A stretch of 64,000 nt of DNA from Nocardioides sp. Soil805 (GCF_001429625.1 NZ_LMSU01000001.1:191498-255497), one strand, 5' to 3'; counted from the first letter of the stretch, positions 1-7,718 are shown. Numbers and translations: made by a program. The notes: a model not told the origin generated them from the sequence alone.

Positions 1-323
1 CCGTCCACGGCGTCGAGGACCAGCGCGAGCGTGGCCAGCGACACCAGCGGGTCGACGTCGGTCGCGCTCGACCAGGACTGGGCCACCAGGGCCGCGACGC
101 CGCAGGAGAGCGTCGCCCGGGAGAGGGTGACGAGGTCGGCGGGACCCATCCGGGTCACCTGCTCCCTCGCCGCGGCGCGAGAGGTGGCGACGACGAGCAC
201 GAGGCCGCAGCCGAGGCCGACCGACCAGCCGACGGGACCTGCTCCCGCCGTCGCGGTGAGCAGGGCGAGGAGGACGACCAGCGCGGCGGCACCGGCCGTC
301 AGTGCGTGGCGGACTGAGGTCAC
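1..323 (-). CDS. CDP-alcohol phosphatidyltransferase, partial at window edge
   Basis: The gene opens with GTG at 323 and is still open at base 1, so only the first 107 codons are visible. Hydrophobic stretches at about residues 8-27 and 32-47 are followed by the segment GPADLVTLSRATLS, and the last visible residues are LVLDAVDG. That is the start of the DGxxAR signature of membrane CDP-alcohol phosphatidyltransferases, which transfer a phosphatidyl group from a CDP-lipid to an alcohol and release CMP. The second half of the signature and the remaining helices lie outside the window, so the alcohol acceptor cannot be guessed. It is divergent from the methyltransferase at 400, with 76 bases between the two starts. 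Confidence 0.75.
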   Translation of the reverse strand, partial: MTSVRHALTAGAAALVVLLALLTATAGAGPVGWSVGLGCGLVLVVATSRAAAREQVTRMGPADLVTLSRATLSCGVAALVAQSWSSATDVDPLVSLATLALVLDAVD

Positions 324-399
324 CGGGGCCTCCTGGATCGGCGTCTACGGTGGGGTACGACGGACGTCGGCGTCCGGTTCACCCGCTGCGGGAGGTGCG

Positions 400-1251
400 A
401 TGGCGACGGAGCCCGTGCGGGCCGGCTCGGCGTGGTTGGCGCTGCGGGAGCCGGCGGACGCCGAGGCCCGCAGCGACGAGCTCGTGGGGCTGCTGCGGCC
501 GCTGCTGCCGCCGACCGCCTCGGTGGTGCACGACCTGGGCAGCGGCACCGGCTCGACGGCACGGTGGCTGGCTCCGCGGCTGGCCGGCACCCAGCACTGG
601 GTGCTGCACGACCGGGACGCCGAGCTGCTCGACCTCGCCTCGGCGATGCCGGCGCCGAGGTCGGCGGACGGCTCGGAGGTCACGGTGGAGACCCGCCTCG
701 ACGACATCACCCGGTTGGCTCCGGGTGGGCTCGCCGGTGCGTCGCTCGTCACCGCGTCGGCACTGCTCGACATGTTCACCACCGACGAGCTGGCGCGGTT
801 CGTCGCCGCCTGCGCCGGCGTCGGGTGCCCGGTGCTGGTGACGCTCAGCGTGGTGGGCCGGGTCGCGCTGACGCCGGGCGACCCGCTGGACGGGCGGATG
901 GGAAGGGCCTTCGACGACCACCAGCGGCGCACCCGTCCCGGCGGCCGCCTCCTCGGCCCCGACGCGGTGGCGCGGGCCGTCGCGTCCTTCCGCGAGGCGG
1001 GACTCCGGGTGGTGGTGCGGCCCAGCCCCTGGCACCTGGGTCCCGGGTCCGCCGCGCTGGCGGCGGCCTGGCTGGACGGATGGGTCGGGGCCGCGGCCGA
1101 GCAGGACCCCGGGCTCCACGACCACGCCGCGGCGTACGTCCGGCGCCGGCGCGCCCAGCTGGAGGCGGGAGCGCTCGCCGTCGGCGTGGACCACCTGGAC
1201 CTCCTGGCGCTGCCCGGCCGTCGCGCTGCGTCGACGGCACGGGCTCGCTAG
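400..1251 (+). CDS. Class I SAM-dependent methyltransferase
   Basis: This 283-residue protein has SAM-binding motif I (VVHDLGSGTGS, residues 42-52) in a Rossmann-like fold, and a later acidic/hydrophobic strand SLVTASALLDMF typical of class I methyltransferases. The ATG at 400 was chosen because GGAGGTG lies 3 bases before it; the frame is open further upstream without a ribosome binding site. The substrate is not evident. A methyltransferase next to a CDP-alcohol phosphatidyltransferase is a familiar actinobacterial arrangement that can include pterin and glycosyl genes, but those would lie outside this window. A possible -10 (TACGGT) is at 346-351. Confidence 0.8.
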   Translation: MATEPVRAGSAWLALREPADAEARSDELVGLLRPLLPPTASVVHDLGSGTGSTARWLAPRLAGTQHWVLHDRDAELLDLASAMPAPRSADGSEVTVETRLDDITRLAPGGLAGASLVTASALLDMFTTDELARFVAACAGVGCPVLVTLSVVGRVALTPGDPLDGRMGRAFDDHQRRTRPGGRLLGPDAVARAVASFREAGLRVVVRPSPWHLGPGSAALAAAWLDGWVGAAAEQDPGLHDHAAAYVRRRRAQLEAGALAVGVDHLDLLALPGRRAASTARAR

Positions 1252-1254
1252 GGT
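1249..1254 (+). promoter_or_regulatory. -10 box of GNAT gene at 1261
   Basis: TAGGGT ends 6 bases before the ATG at 1261 and there is no Shine-Dalgarno sequence. Transcription would start at or next to the start codon, giving a leaderless mRNA. The box overlaps the stop codon of the preceding methyltransferase. Confidence 0.6.
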
Positions 1255-1260
1255 CACCCC

Positions 1261-1797
1261 ATGCCCGAGCCGATCCGGGACCTGCGTCTCGTCCCCCTCT
1301 CGCACGAGCACGTGGCCGGGATGACCGAGCTCACCCTGGACCCCGAGTCGCTGCGCTTCACCCGCATCCCCGAGCCCCCGCCGGACGGCTTCGCCACGAC
1401 CTGGGTCGAGCGGTACGTCGAGGGGCGCGAGCGGGGCGAGCGCGAGGCCTACGCCTTCGTCGACGAGGGCGGCGCCTTCCTGGGGGCCGGGATGCTGCCC
1501 GTCATCGACCGGCAGTCGGCCACGGTCGAGATCGGCTACATCGTCTCGCCCGGAGTGCGGCGGCGTGGCGTCGCCACCCGGGCCCTGTCGCTGCTGACCG
1601 ACCGGGCCCTCGAGCTGGGCGCCGAGCGCGTCGTGCTCCACATCGCGGTCGCCAACCCCGCGTCCCAGGCGGTCGCGGAGCGGTGCGGCTACCGGCTCGA
1701 GGGGGTGCTGCGCTCGGAGTACTGGAAGCCGGGAGTGCGTGCCGACACCCAGCTCTGGAGCCTGCTCCCCTCCGACCCCCGGCCACCGCGGGACTGA
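1261..1797 (+). CDS. GNAT family N-acetyltransferase (RimJ/RimL type)
   Basis: The protein of 178 residues is the usual length for this family. It carries the acetyl-CoA pyrophosphate loop (PGVRRRGVATRAL, residues 97-109, an RxxGxA pattern), then the strand VVLHIAVANPASQAVAERCGY, where an Asn before a conserved helix marks RimJ/RimL-like acetyltransferases. These transfer acetyl groups from acetyl-CoA to amines, often protein N-termini or small molecules; the target here is unknown. The gene has its own -10 box, is probably leaderless, and ends in a strong hairpin shared with the convergent gene downstream. Confidence 0.85.
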   Translation: MPEPIRDLRLVPLSHEHVAGMTELTLDPESLRFTRIPEPPPDGFATTWVERYVEGRERGEREAYAFVDEGGAFLGAGMLPVIDRQSATVEIGYIVSPGVRRRGVATRALSLLTDRALELGAERVVLHIAVANPASQAVAERCGYRLEGVLRSEYWKPGVRADTQLWSLLPSDPRPPRD

Positions 1798-1821
1798 CCC
1801 CCGACGCGGACGGCGGGGGTC
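1796..1821. terminator. Bidirectional hairpin between GNAT and NTF2-like genes
   Basis: The arms GACCCCCG (1796-1803) and CGGGGGTC (1814-1821) pair perfectly across a 10-base loop. The hairpin sits between two convergent stop codons and overlaps the first. There is no T-run, as is common in actinobacterial terminators. Confidence 0.6.
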
Positions 1822-1842
1822 GGCCGCACGGCGGGCCCGTCG

Positions 1843-2217
1843 CTACTTCCTGCCCCAGACCCTCTCCTGCATGGCGGTGTCGCCGGCGGACTGGAACTTG
1901 ACGACCTTGCCGTCACGGAAGGTGAGCACGTCGGCCTGGTCCGACGTCTCGCCACCGACGGTGACCGAGGTGAGCACCACGACCCTCTCGTCGTCGCCGA
2001 GGAAGTACTGCGGACGCGTGGCGAACTCCTTGCCCGCCAGCGTCATCCAGAAGCCGAGCACCTCCTCCTTCCCGTGGTACGTGCCCGAGATCGCGCTGTC
2101 GCCCGCGACGATCCACTCGACGTCGTCGTCGATCGCCTCGCTCGCGCCGTCGACGTCTGCTGCGCTGAAGGCCGCGTAGGCCCGCTTGGTCCTCTCGATG
2201 TTCTCCTGTGCTGACAT
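1843..2217 (-). CDS. Nuclear transport factor 2 / SnoaL-like protein
   Basis: This 124-residue protein begins MSAQENIERTKRAYAAFSAAD and has the alpha+beta cone pattern of SnoaL/NTF2-like proteins: a helical start, then the strand DDDVEWIV, the segment GKEEVLGFW and a C-terminal strand with the family-typical DVLTFRDGKVV. Such proteins can be isomerases, hydrolases or simply ligand-binding; no catalytic assignment is possible here. The ATG at 2217 is preferred to the upstream in-frame start at 2253 because homologous proteins start here and AGGGA lies upstream. It is divergent from the thioredoxin-rhodanese gene. Confidence 0.8.
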   Translation of the reverse strand: MSAQENIERTKRAYAAFSAADVDGASEAIDDDVEWIVAGDSAISGTYHGKEEVLGFWMTLAGKEFATRPQYFLGDDERVVVLTSVTVGGETSDQADVLTFRDGKVVKFQSAGDTAMQERVWGRK

Positions 2218-2310
2218 GACGATCCCTGCTTCCCGGACCCCCGTGGGCCCCACCTTCGGACGCTACGTCCGGTCCGGGGGTGCGTCCATGGCTCGTGCGG
2301 ACCCACCTCC

Positions 2311-2316
2311 TACGCT
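2311..2316 (+). promoter_or_regulatory. -10 box of thioredoxin-rhodanese gene
   Basis: TACGCT ends 7 bases before the ATG at 2324 with no ribosome binding site between them, which fits leaderless transcription. Confidence 0.6.
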
Positions 2317-2323
2317 GGTCCGC

Positions 2324-2989
2324 ATGAGCACCCGCGAGCTGACCGCTGCCACCTTCGAGGACACCGTGGTGGGTGAGGGCATCGTCCTCATCGACTTCTG
2401 GGCCGAGTGGTGCGGGCCGTGCAAGCAGTTCGGCCCGATCTTCGAGACCGCGTCGGAGAAGCACCCCGACATCGTCTTCGGCAAGGTCGACACCGAGGCC
2501 GAGCGCGAGCTGGCCGGGATGGCGGGCATCTCCTCGATCCCGACGCTGATGCTCTTCCGCGACGGGATCCTGCTGTTCAACCAGGCCGGCGCCCTGCCGC
2601 CCCAGGCGCTCGAGGGCGTCATCGAGCAGGCCCGCGAGCTCGACATGGACGCGATCCGCGCCCAGATCGCCGAGGCCGAGGCGCACCCGGACGAGCTCGA
2701 CCTGGACACCTTCGCCGCGCAGCACGCCGACGGCGGCTACGTCCTCGACGTGCGCGAGACCGACGAGTTCGCCGGGGGCCACGTGCCCGGCGCCGTGCAC
2801 ATCGCCATGAACGACGTGCCGCAGCGGCTGGCCGAGATCCCCACCGACCGACGCGTCCACGTCATCTGCCAGAGCGGCGGGCGCAGCCGTGCGATCACCG
2901 AGTACCTCCAGTCCAACGGGGTCGACGCGGTCAACGTGACCGACGGCACCGCCGGCTGGGCACAGCGCGGCTGGCCGCTCGACCGGTGA
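2324..2989 (+). CDS. Thioredoxin-rhodanese fusion protein
   Basis: The 221-residue protein joins two domains. Residues 1-105 are a thioredoxin with the redox site WCGPCK (29-34) and the cis-proline loop SSIPTLMLF. Residues 122-221 are a rhodanese with DVRETDEFAGGHVPGA and the active-site loop CQSGGRSR (182-189), whose Cys182 would carry the persulfide. Thioredoxin reduces disulfides and is a good acceptor for rhodanese persulfide sulfur, so the fusion could pass sulfane sulfur directly to a reductant; that is an inference. No signal peptide is seen, so it should be cytoplasmic. The ATG at 2324 follows a -10 box; the upstream in-frame sequence is not conserved-looking. Confidence 0.88.
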   Translation: MSTRELTAATFEDTVVGEGIVLIDFWAEWCGPCKQFGPIFETASEKHPDIVFGKVDTEAERELAGMAGISSIPTLMLFRDGILLFNQAGALPPQALEGVIEQARELDMDAIRAQIAEAEAHPDELDLDTFAAQHADGGYVLDVRETDEFAGGHVPGAVHIAMNDVPQRLAEIPTDRRVHVICQSGGRSRAITEYLQSNGVDAVNVTDGTAGWAQRGWPLDR

Positions 2990-2996
2990 CCCGGTC

Positions 2997-3022
2997 GCGC
3001 CCGGGGTGTCGTCCCCGAGCGC
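2997..3022. terminator. Hairpin between convergent genes
   Basis: The arms GCGC-CGGGG (2997-3006) and CCCCG-GCGC (3013-3022), each with one bulged base, close a 6-base loop between the stop codons of the thioredoxin-rhodanese gene and the convergent lipase-like gene. Confidence 0.5.
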
Positions 3023-3040
3023 GGCGGGACACCGGTGGCG

Positions 3041-3904
3041 TCACCGGTGCGCGTCGAGCCAGGCGATCACGTCGCGGGTGACCTCGTCGCGGTTGGTCTC
3101 GTTGAAGACCTCGTGGCGGGCGTCGTCGTACAGGCGCACCGTGACGTCGGCGACGCCCGCGTCGCGGTAGCGCTGCGCGAGCACCTGCACGAGGTCTCCC
3201 CCGCCGGCCAGCGGGTCCGCGGCGCCCGACACCACCAGCAGCGGCAGGTCGCTGCGGATCCGGGCCAGTGCCGCGGGATCGGCCAGCGTCGCGGCGGCAC
3301 CGAACAGCGCGGGCACCGTGTCGTCGGGGAGGTCGAAGCCGCACAGCGGGTCCGCCACGTAGGCGTCGACCTCGGCCTCGTCCCGGGAGAGCCACTCGTA
3401 GCCGGTGCGCTGCTCGAAGCCGGCGTTGAAGGCCTCGAGGCCGACCGGGCCCTCCGCCTGCGCCAGCCCGGCGGCCATCAGGTCGAGGGCCGTCGAGCCG
3501 GAGAGCACCACGCCGTCGTAGAGGTCGGAGTGCTCGAGGAGCACCGACTGCGCCGCGAACGAGCCCATCGAGTGGGCGACGAGGAAGACGGGCAGCTCGC
3601 CGGCGGACTCCCGCACCGAGGCGCCGTACGCCGCGACGTCGGCGATCAGGCCCTCGAAGCCGGCGACCCCGAAGTCGCCCGGCGTCCCGGTGATCGAGGC
3701 CCCGTGGCCGCGGTGGTCGGTCGCGTGCACGACGTACCCGGCGGCGTTGAGGGCGCGGGCGAGGCGGTCGTAGCGCGCGCCGTGCTCGGCGAGGCCGTGG
3801 GCGACCTGGACGACGCCGACCGGGTCGTCGACATCGTCCCAGGTGTACGTCGCGAGCACGGTGTCGTCGGAGGGGGACGTGAACGTGGAGGGGGTGGCGG
3901 TCAT
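3041..3904 (-). CDS. Alpha/beta hydrolase, monoacylglycerol lipase-like
   Basis: This is a 287-residue single-domain hydrolase of the lysophospholipase/monoglyceride lipase group. It has the oxyanion strand VVQVAHGLAEHGARYDRLA, the segment HATDHRGHGAS, the nucleophile elbow VAHSMGS and a late Asp in SGAADPLAGG with His in DDARHEVFNE. These enzymes hydrolyse acyl esters of glycerol. There is no signal peptide, so action in the cytoplasm or on the inner membrane face is likely. The start at 3904 is supported by TAGCGT 6 bases upstream. It is divergent from map. Confidence 0.85.
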   Translation of the reverse strand: MTATPSTFTSPSDDTVLATYTWDDVDDPVGVVQVAHGLAEHGARYDRLARALNAAGYVVHATDHRGHGASITGTPGDFGVAGFEGLIADVAAYGASVRESAGELPVFLVAHSMGSFAAQSVLLEHSDLYDGVVLSGSTALDLMAAGLAQAEGPVGLEAFNAGFEQRTGYEWLSRDEAEVDAYVADPLCGFDLPDDTVPALFGAAATLADPAALARIRSDLPLLVVSGAADPLAGGGDLVQVLAQRYRDAGVADVTVRLYDDARHEVFNETNRDEVTRDVIAWLDAHR

Positions 3905-3910
3905 GCCGCC

Positions 3911-3916
3911 ACGCTA
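3911..3916 (-). promoter_or_regulatory. -10 box of lipase-like gene
   Basis: On the minus strand TAGCGT ends 6 bases before the ATG at 3904. It lies back to back with the map -10 box 42 bases away, so the two leaderless units share one short divergent control region. Confidence 0.55.
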
Positions 3917-3957
3917 GGGCGGCCGTGGGGGCTGCGCGACCCCTGTGGTGCCGCCCC

Positions 3958-3963
3958 TAGGCT
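3958..3963 (+). promoter_or_regulatory. -10 box of map operon
   Basis: TAGGCT ends 7 bases before the GTG at 3971; no Shine-Dalgarno sequence is present. Confidence 0.6.
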
Positions 3964-3970
3964 GACGGGT

Positions 3971-4738
3971 GTGATCGAGCTGCGCAGCCCCACCCAGATC
4001 GAGCAGATGCGTCCCGCGGGACGCTTCGTGGCCGAGGTGCTGACGCACCTCTCGGGCGTCGTCGACGTCGGCACGAACCTCCTCGAGATCGACGCGATGG
4101 CGCACGACATGATCCGGGAGCGCGGCGCCGAGTCGTGCTACATCGACTACCACCCGTCGTTCGGGGCATCGCCGTTCGGCAAGGTCATCTGCACGTCGGT
4201 CAACGACGCGGTGCTGCACGGGCTCCCCCACGACTACGCGCTCGCCGACGGGGACCTGCTCACCCTCGACTTCGCGGTGTCCGTCGACGGGTGGGTGGCC
4301 GACTCGGCGCTGTCCTTCGTCGTGGGCACGCCGCGCGCGGAGGACCTGCGCCTCATCGAGGTCACCGGACGGGCCCTCGAGGCCGGGATCGCGGCGGCCC
4401 AGGCCGGCAACCGGATCGGCGACATCGGCCACGCGATCGGGTCGGTGGCCCGCGAGGCGGGCCTCGCCATCAACATGCAGTTCGGCGGGCACGGGGTCGG
4501 CCGCACGATGCACGGCGACCCGCACATCGCCAACGACGGCTCGCCGGGTCGCGGCTTCCCGCTGAAGCCCGGCCTCGTCATCGCCATCGAGCCGTGGTTC
4601 CTGCACACCACCGACGAGATCTTCACCGACCCCGACGGCTGGACGCTGCGCAGCACCGACGGGTCCCGCGGCGCGCACATGGAGCACACCATCGCGATCA
4701 CCGAGGACGGCCCGATCGTCCTCACCGCCCGGGACTGA
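3971..4738 (+). CDS. map: Methionine aminopeptidase, type I
   Basis: The enzyme removes the initiator methionine from nascent proteins. At 255 residues it has the normal length of the class without an N-terminal zinc extension. The metal ligands are all visible: Asp100 and Asp111 (TLDFAVSVDGWVADSA), His174 (GGHGVG), Glu207 (AIEPW) and Glu238 (MEHT); His83 (VLHG) is the substrate-binding histidine. The start is the GTG at 3971 just after a -10 box; the long open frame upstream is the shadow of the minus-strand hydrolase. It is followed after 5 bases by the Fpg/Nei glycosylase, so the two are probably co-transcribed. The spare-copy or main status cannot be told without the rest of the genome. 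Confidence 0.95.
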   Translation: MIELRSPTQIEQMRPAGRFVAEVLTHLSGVVDVGTNLLEIDAMAHDMIRERGAESCYIDYHPSFGASPFGKVICTSVNDAVLHGLPHDYALADGDLLTLDFAVSVDGWVADSALSFVVGTPRAEDLRLIEVTGRALEAGIAAAQAGNRIGDIGHAIGSVAREAGLAINMQFGGHGVGRTMHGDPHIANDGSPGRGFPLKPGLVIAIEPWFLHTTDEIFTDPDGWTLRSTDGSRGAHMEHTIAITEDGPIVLTARD

Positions 4739-4743
4739 CCGGC

Positions 4744-5553
4744 GTGCCCGAGCTGCCCGAGGTCGAGAGCGCACGCGCGGTCGTCGAGGCCGGGGCGCTC
4801 GAGCGCGAGATCTCGGACGTGGACGACTCCGACACCTGGGTCTGCCGGCCGCACTCCCCCGGCGAGATCCGCGACGCCCTCGTCGGCCGCCGGCTGACGG
4901 CAGCCCTGCGCCGCGGCAAGAGCATGTGGTGCGAGACCTCGGACGACGGTGCGGTGCTCGGCCTCCACCTGGGCATGAGCGGACGCATGGTGGTGACCGA
5001 CGGCTCCGGGGCCCCCGTGGAGGGCGGTGACCGGGTCCGCGGCCTGACCGCCACCTCGCCCGACCGGGACCCCGCGTGGGACCGGTTCACGATCCGCTTC
5101 GCCGACGGCGGCGAGCTGCGGCTCTTCGACAAGCGCAGGCTGGGCCGGGTGCGGCTCGACCCCGACCTGACCCGCCTGGGCCCGGACGCCGCCGAGGTGG
5201 GGGTCGCGGAGTTCCGCGAGCGGGTCGGCCGCGGCACTGCACCGGTCAAGGCCCGGCTCCTCGACCAGTCAGTCATCGCCGGGGTCGGCAACCTGCTGGC
5301 CGACGAGACGCTGTGGCAGGCCGCGCTCGACCCGCGCCGCCGGGTCGACAGCCTCGACCACGACACGCTCACCGCCCTGCACTCCTCGCTGAGGAAGGCG
5401 ACCCGCGCCGCGATCCGCCGCGGCGGGGTGCACACCGGCGAGGTCATCGAGCACCGGTCGGCGGGCGGGCACTGCCCCCGCTGCGGGGCTCCGATGCAGC
5501 GCGCCACGGTCGGCGGCCGCACGACGTGGTTCTGCTCGCAGGAGCAGGCCTGA
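4744..5553 (+). CDS. Fpg/Nei family DNA glycosylase with altered zinc finger
   Basis: This is a base-excision repair glycosylase/AP lyase. After removal of the initiator residue the chain begins PELPEVE, so Pro2 (Schiff-base nucleophile) and Glu3 are intact. The beta-hairpin lysine lies in RRGKSMW, the helix-two-turn-helix in GVGNLLADETLWQAALDPRR, and the C-terminal zinc finger starts HCPRCGAP. The finger ends FCSQEQA, so three cysteines (244, 247, 264) are present and the fourth ligand position is Glu267. Length (269) is normal. It starts with GTG 5 bases after map. Nei-like or Fpg-like substrate preference cannot be settled from sequence alone. Confidence 0.9.
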   Translation: MPELPEVESARAVVEAGALEREISDVDDSDTWVCRPHSPGEIRDALVGRRLTAALRRGKSMWCETSDDGAVLGLHLGMSGRMVVTDGSGAPVEGGDRVRGLTATSPDRDPAWDRFTIRFADGGELRLFDKRRLGRVRLDPDLTRLGPDAAEVGVAEFRERVGRGTAPVKARLLDQSVIAGVGNLLADETLWQAALDPRRRVDSLDHDTLTALHSSLRKATRAAIRRGGVHTGEVIEHRSAGGHCPRCGAPMQRATVGGRTTWFCSQEQA

Positions 5554-5568
5554 GGGCACCTCGTCCGC

Positions 5569-6069
5569 TCATCGGGCCCAGAGGCCGAACGGTCGCAGCA
5601 GGGCCTCCACCTGCCCCTCGAGGTGCCGAGCGTCGGCGCGCTCGGGGCAGGCGGCCCAGCTGACCTCCGGGGCGAGCCGGACGAAGGCCTCGCGCGCCCA
5701 GTCCCGGGCCCGCCCGGCACGACCCGCGCGCAGGCCGTCGAGCCGGTCCTGCACCCACGCCGGGTCGGCCAGCGCGCGGTCCAGGGCCGCCTCGCCGAAG
5801 CCGGACACCGGCGCCGACCCGGTGCGATGGACCGAGAGGCGGCCGTAGAGGCCCTGGGGGCGACCGGTGCCGACGCGCTCGCCGGCGCTGCCGACGTACC
5901 GGACGTGGTGGGAGTCGTGCTCGCGGAAGAGGTAGACGCCGGGCAGCCGCGGCGCCCACGGCAGCGCCTCGGCGAAGGGCGCCCACCCCGACCACTCGGC
6001 GAGCTCCTCGACCTCGGCGTAGGCCTCGAGCCTCGCGGTCGTGTCGTGGGGGGTCTCGAGATCGATCAT
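5569..6069 (-). CDS. GIY-YIG domain protein, predicted damage-inducible
   Basis: This 166-residue protein of unknown function has the marks of an intact GIY-YIG nuclease fold. PGVYLF supplies the first motif (GVY 44-46) and VRYVGSAGER the second (YVG 58-60, 11 residues later). The conserved arginine follows in GLYGRLS (Arg77), and a candidate metal-binding Glu151 lies in LEGQVEALLRPFG near the C-terminus. The N-terminal 40 residues are acidic and probably a separate helix. It has its own promoter of the PafBC (LexA-independent damage) type, the same as uvrB and the DNA ligase in this window. This suggests a role in DNA repair, which is inference. It is convergent with the Fpg/Nei gene, 15 bases away. 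Confidence 0.75.
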   Translation of the reverse strand: MIDLETPHDTTARLEAYAEVEELAEWSGWAPFAEALPWAPRLPGVYLFREHDSHHVRYVGSAGERVGTGRPQGLYGRLSVHRTGSAPVSGFGEAALDRALADPAWVQDRLDGLRAGRAGRARDWAREAFVRLAPEVSWAACPERADARHLEGQVEALLRPFGLWAR

Positions 6070-6075
6070 GGGCGC

Positions 6076-6098
6076 ACTGTGCCGCGGACCACCGACAA
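6076..6098 (-). promoter_or_regulatory. PafBC-type (RecA-NDp-like) promoter of the GIY-YIG gene
   Basis: Read on the minus strand, TTGTCGGTG (6098-6090) is followed by exactly 8 bases and a -10-like CACAGT (6081-6076), then 6 bases to the ATG at 6069. The published LexA-independent damage promoter of mycobacteria is TTGTCRGTG-N8-TAGNNT. The upstream element matches fully, the -10 less well. Confidence 0.7.
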
Positions 6099-6157
6099 CC
6101 GGGGCGCGCTTCGCTCCTCACCCACTGCGGATGAGGCCGCCCGTCCGGGGTGCGACC

Positions 6158-6163
6158 TAGCCT
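6158..6163 (+). promoter_or_regulatory. Promoter of sulfatase operon
   Basis: TAGCCT is a good actinobacterial -10. Transcription would begin near 6170, leaving a leader of about 49 bases with the ribosome binding site CCGAGGGA before the GTG at 6219. Confidence 0.5.
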
Positions 6164-6218
6164 GCCGGGACGTCTCGATCCGTGAGGCGTCGACGACCCG
6201 CACGCCGAGGGAGCTCTC

Positions 6219-7718
6219 GTGTCCGACCGACCGAACATCCTGATCATCTGGGGCGACGACATCGGCATCAGCAACCTGAGCTGCTACAGCGACGGCCTGA
6301 TGGGGTACCGCACACCGCACATCGACCGGATCGCCCAGGAGGGCGTCCGGTTCACCGACTACTACGGCGAGCAGAGCTGTACGGCGGGTCGCGCGGCGTT
6401 CATCACCGGCCAGAACCCGTATCGCACCGGGCTGACCAAGGTCGGCATGCCCGGGGCCGACATCGGCCTGCGCGCCGAGGACCCGACCATCGCGACGGCA
6501 CTGAAGTCACTGGGGTACGCGACCGGCCAGTTCGGCAAGAACCACTTCGGCGACCGCGACGAGTTCCTCCCCACCGCCCACGGGTTCGACGAGTTCTTCG
6601 GCAACCTGTACCACCTCAACGCCGAGGAGGAGCCGGAGCTCTACGACTACCCGTCGGAGGATGAGTTCCCGGACTTCCGCAAGAACTTCGGCCCCCGCGG
6701 GGTGATGCACTCGTGGGCCGAGCCGGACGGCACCCAGCGCATCGAGGACACCGGGCCGCTCACCCGGGAGCGGATGAAGACGATCGACGACGAGATCGTC
6801 CCCGAGGCGCTGCGCTTCATGCGCGACGCCCAGGACAGCGACACCCCGTTCTTCCTCTGGCTCAACACCACCCACATGCACTTCCGCACCCACGTCAAGG
6901 ACGGCAGCCGCGGCCGGGCCGGCCGCTGGCAGTCGGAGTACCACGACACGATGTGCGACCACGACGACCTGGTCGGGACGGTGCTCGACTTCCTCGACGA
7001 GCAGGGCCTGGCGGACAACACCATCGTCATGTACTCCACCGACAACGGTCCCCACATGAACAGCTGGCCCGACGCGGGGATGACGCCGTTCCGGAGCGAG
7101 AAGAACACCAACTGGGAGGGGGCCTTCCGGGTTCCTGCCCTCGTCCGGTGGCCGGGACGCATCCCCGCTGGCGAGGTGCGCACCGGGATCGTCAGCCACG
7201 CCGACTGGTTCGTGACCCTGCTCGCCGCGGCGGGCGACAAGGACGTCGCCGCACGGCTGAGGCAGGGCACCGACCTCGCCGGGACGGCGTACAAGGTGCA
7301 CCTCGACGGGCACGACCAGCTCGACTACGTCACCGGCGTGACCGACGAGAGCCCGCGCAGGCACTTCTTCTACGTCTCCGACGACGGCGACCTGACCGCG
7401 CTGAGGTACGACAACTGGAAGTTCGTCTTCCTGGAGCAACGTGCGAGCGGCACGCTGCGCATCTGGGCGGAGCCGTTCACCGAGCTGCGCTTCCCCAAGC
7501 TCTTCAACCTGAGGACCGACCCGTACGAGCGGGCGGACGTCACGTCGAACACCTACTACGACTGGGTGCTCGACCACGCCTGGGCGTTCGTCCCGGCCCA
7601 GGCGTACGTCGCCCGGATGATCCAGAGCATCGTCGAGTTCCCGCCCCGCCAGGAGCCGGCGAGCTTCAACCTGGAGCGTCTGATGGAGAAGCTCAAGGCC
7701 GGCGTCGGGAGCAGCTGA
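6219..7718 (+). CDS. Type I sulfatase (arylsulfatase family)
   Basis: This 499-residue alkaline-phosphatase-superfamily enzyme cleaves sulfate esters. The first metal-binding aspartates are in WGDDIG (13-14). The formylglycine signature is C54-T-A-G-R58 (QSCTAGRAAFITG), a C-x-A-x-R form of the canonical C-x-P-x-R, so Cys54 must be oxidised to formylglycine. The second metal site lies in YSTDNGPHMNSW. No signal peptide or lipobox is present, so the enzyme should act in the cytoplasm. It starts with GTG after a ribosome binding site and is followed one base after its stop by its likely activating enzyme. Confidence 0.93.
   Translation: MSDRPNILIIWGDDIGISNLSCYSDGLMGYRTPHIDRIAQEGVRFTDYYGEQSCTAGRAAFITGQNPYRTGLTKVGMPGADIGLRAEDPTIATALKSLGYATGQFGKNHFGDRDEFLPTAHGFDEFFGNLYHLNAEEEPELYDYPSEDEFPDFRKNFGPRGVMHSWAEPDGTQRIEDTGPLTRERMKTIDDEIVPEALRFMRDAQDSDTPFFLWLNTTHMHFRTHVKDGSRGRAGRWQSEYHDTMCDHDDLVGTVLDFLDEQGLADNTIVMYSTDNGPHMNSWPDAGMTPFRSEKNTNWEGAFRVPALVRWPGRIPAGEVRTGIVSHADWFVTLLAAAGDKDVAARLRQGTDLAGTAYKVHLDGHDQLDYVTGVTDESPRRHFFYVSDDGDLTALRYDNWKFVFLEQRASGTLRIWAEPFTELRFPKLFNLRTDPYERADVTSNTYYDWVLDHAWAFVPAQAYVARMIQSIVEFPPRQEPASFNLERLMEKLKAGVGSS

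Noticed and set aside
7037..7045. Minus-strand TTGTCGGTG, the PafBC-type 9-mer
   Set aside because: It lies inside the sulfatase gene where it encodes part of STDNGPH, has only GACGAT at the -10 distance, and no minus-strand gene follows.
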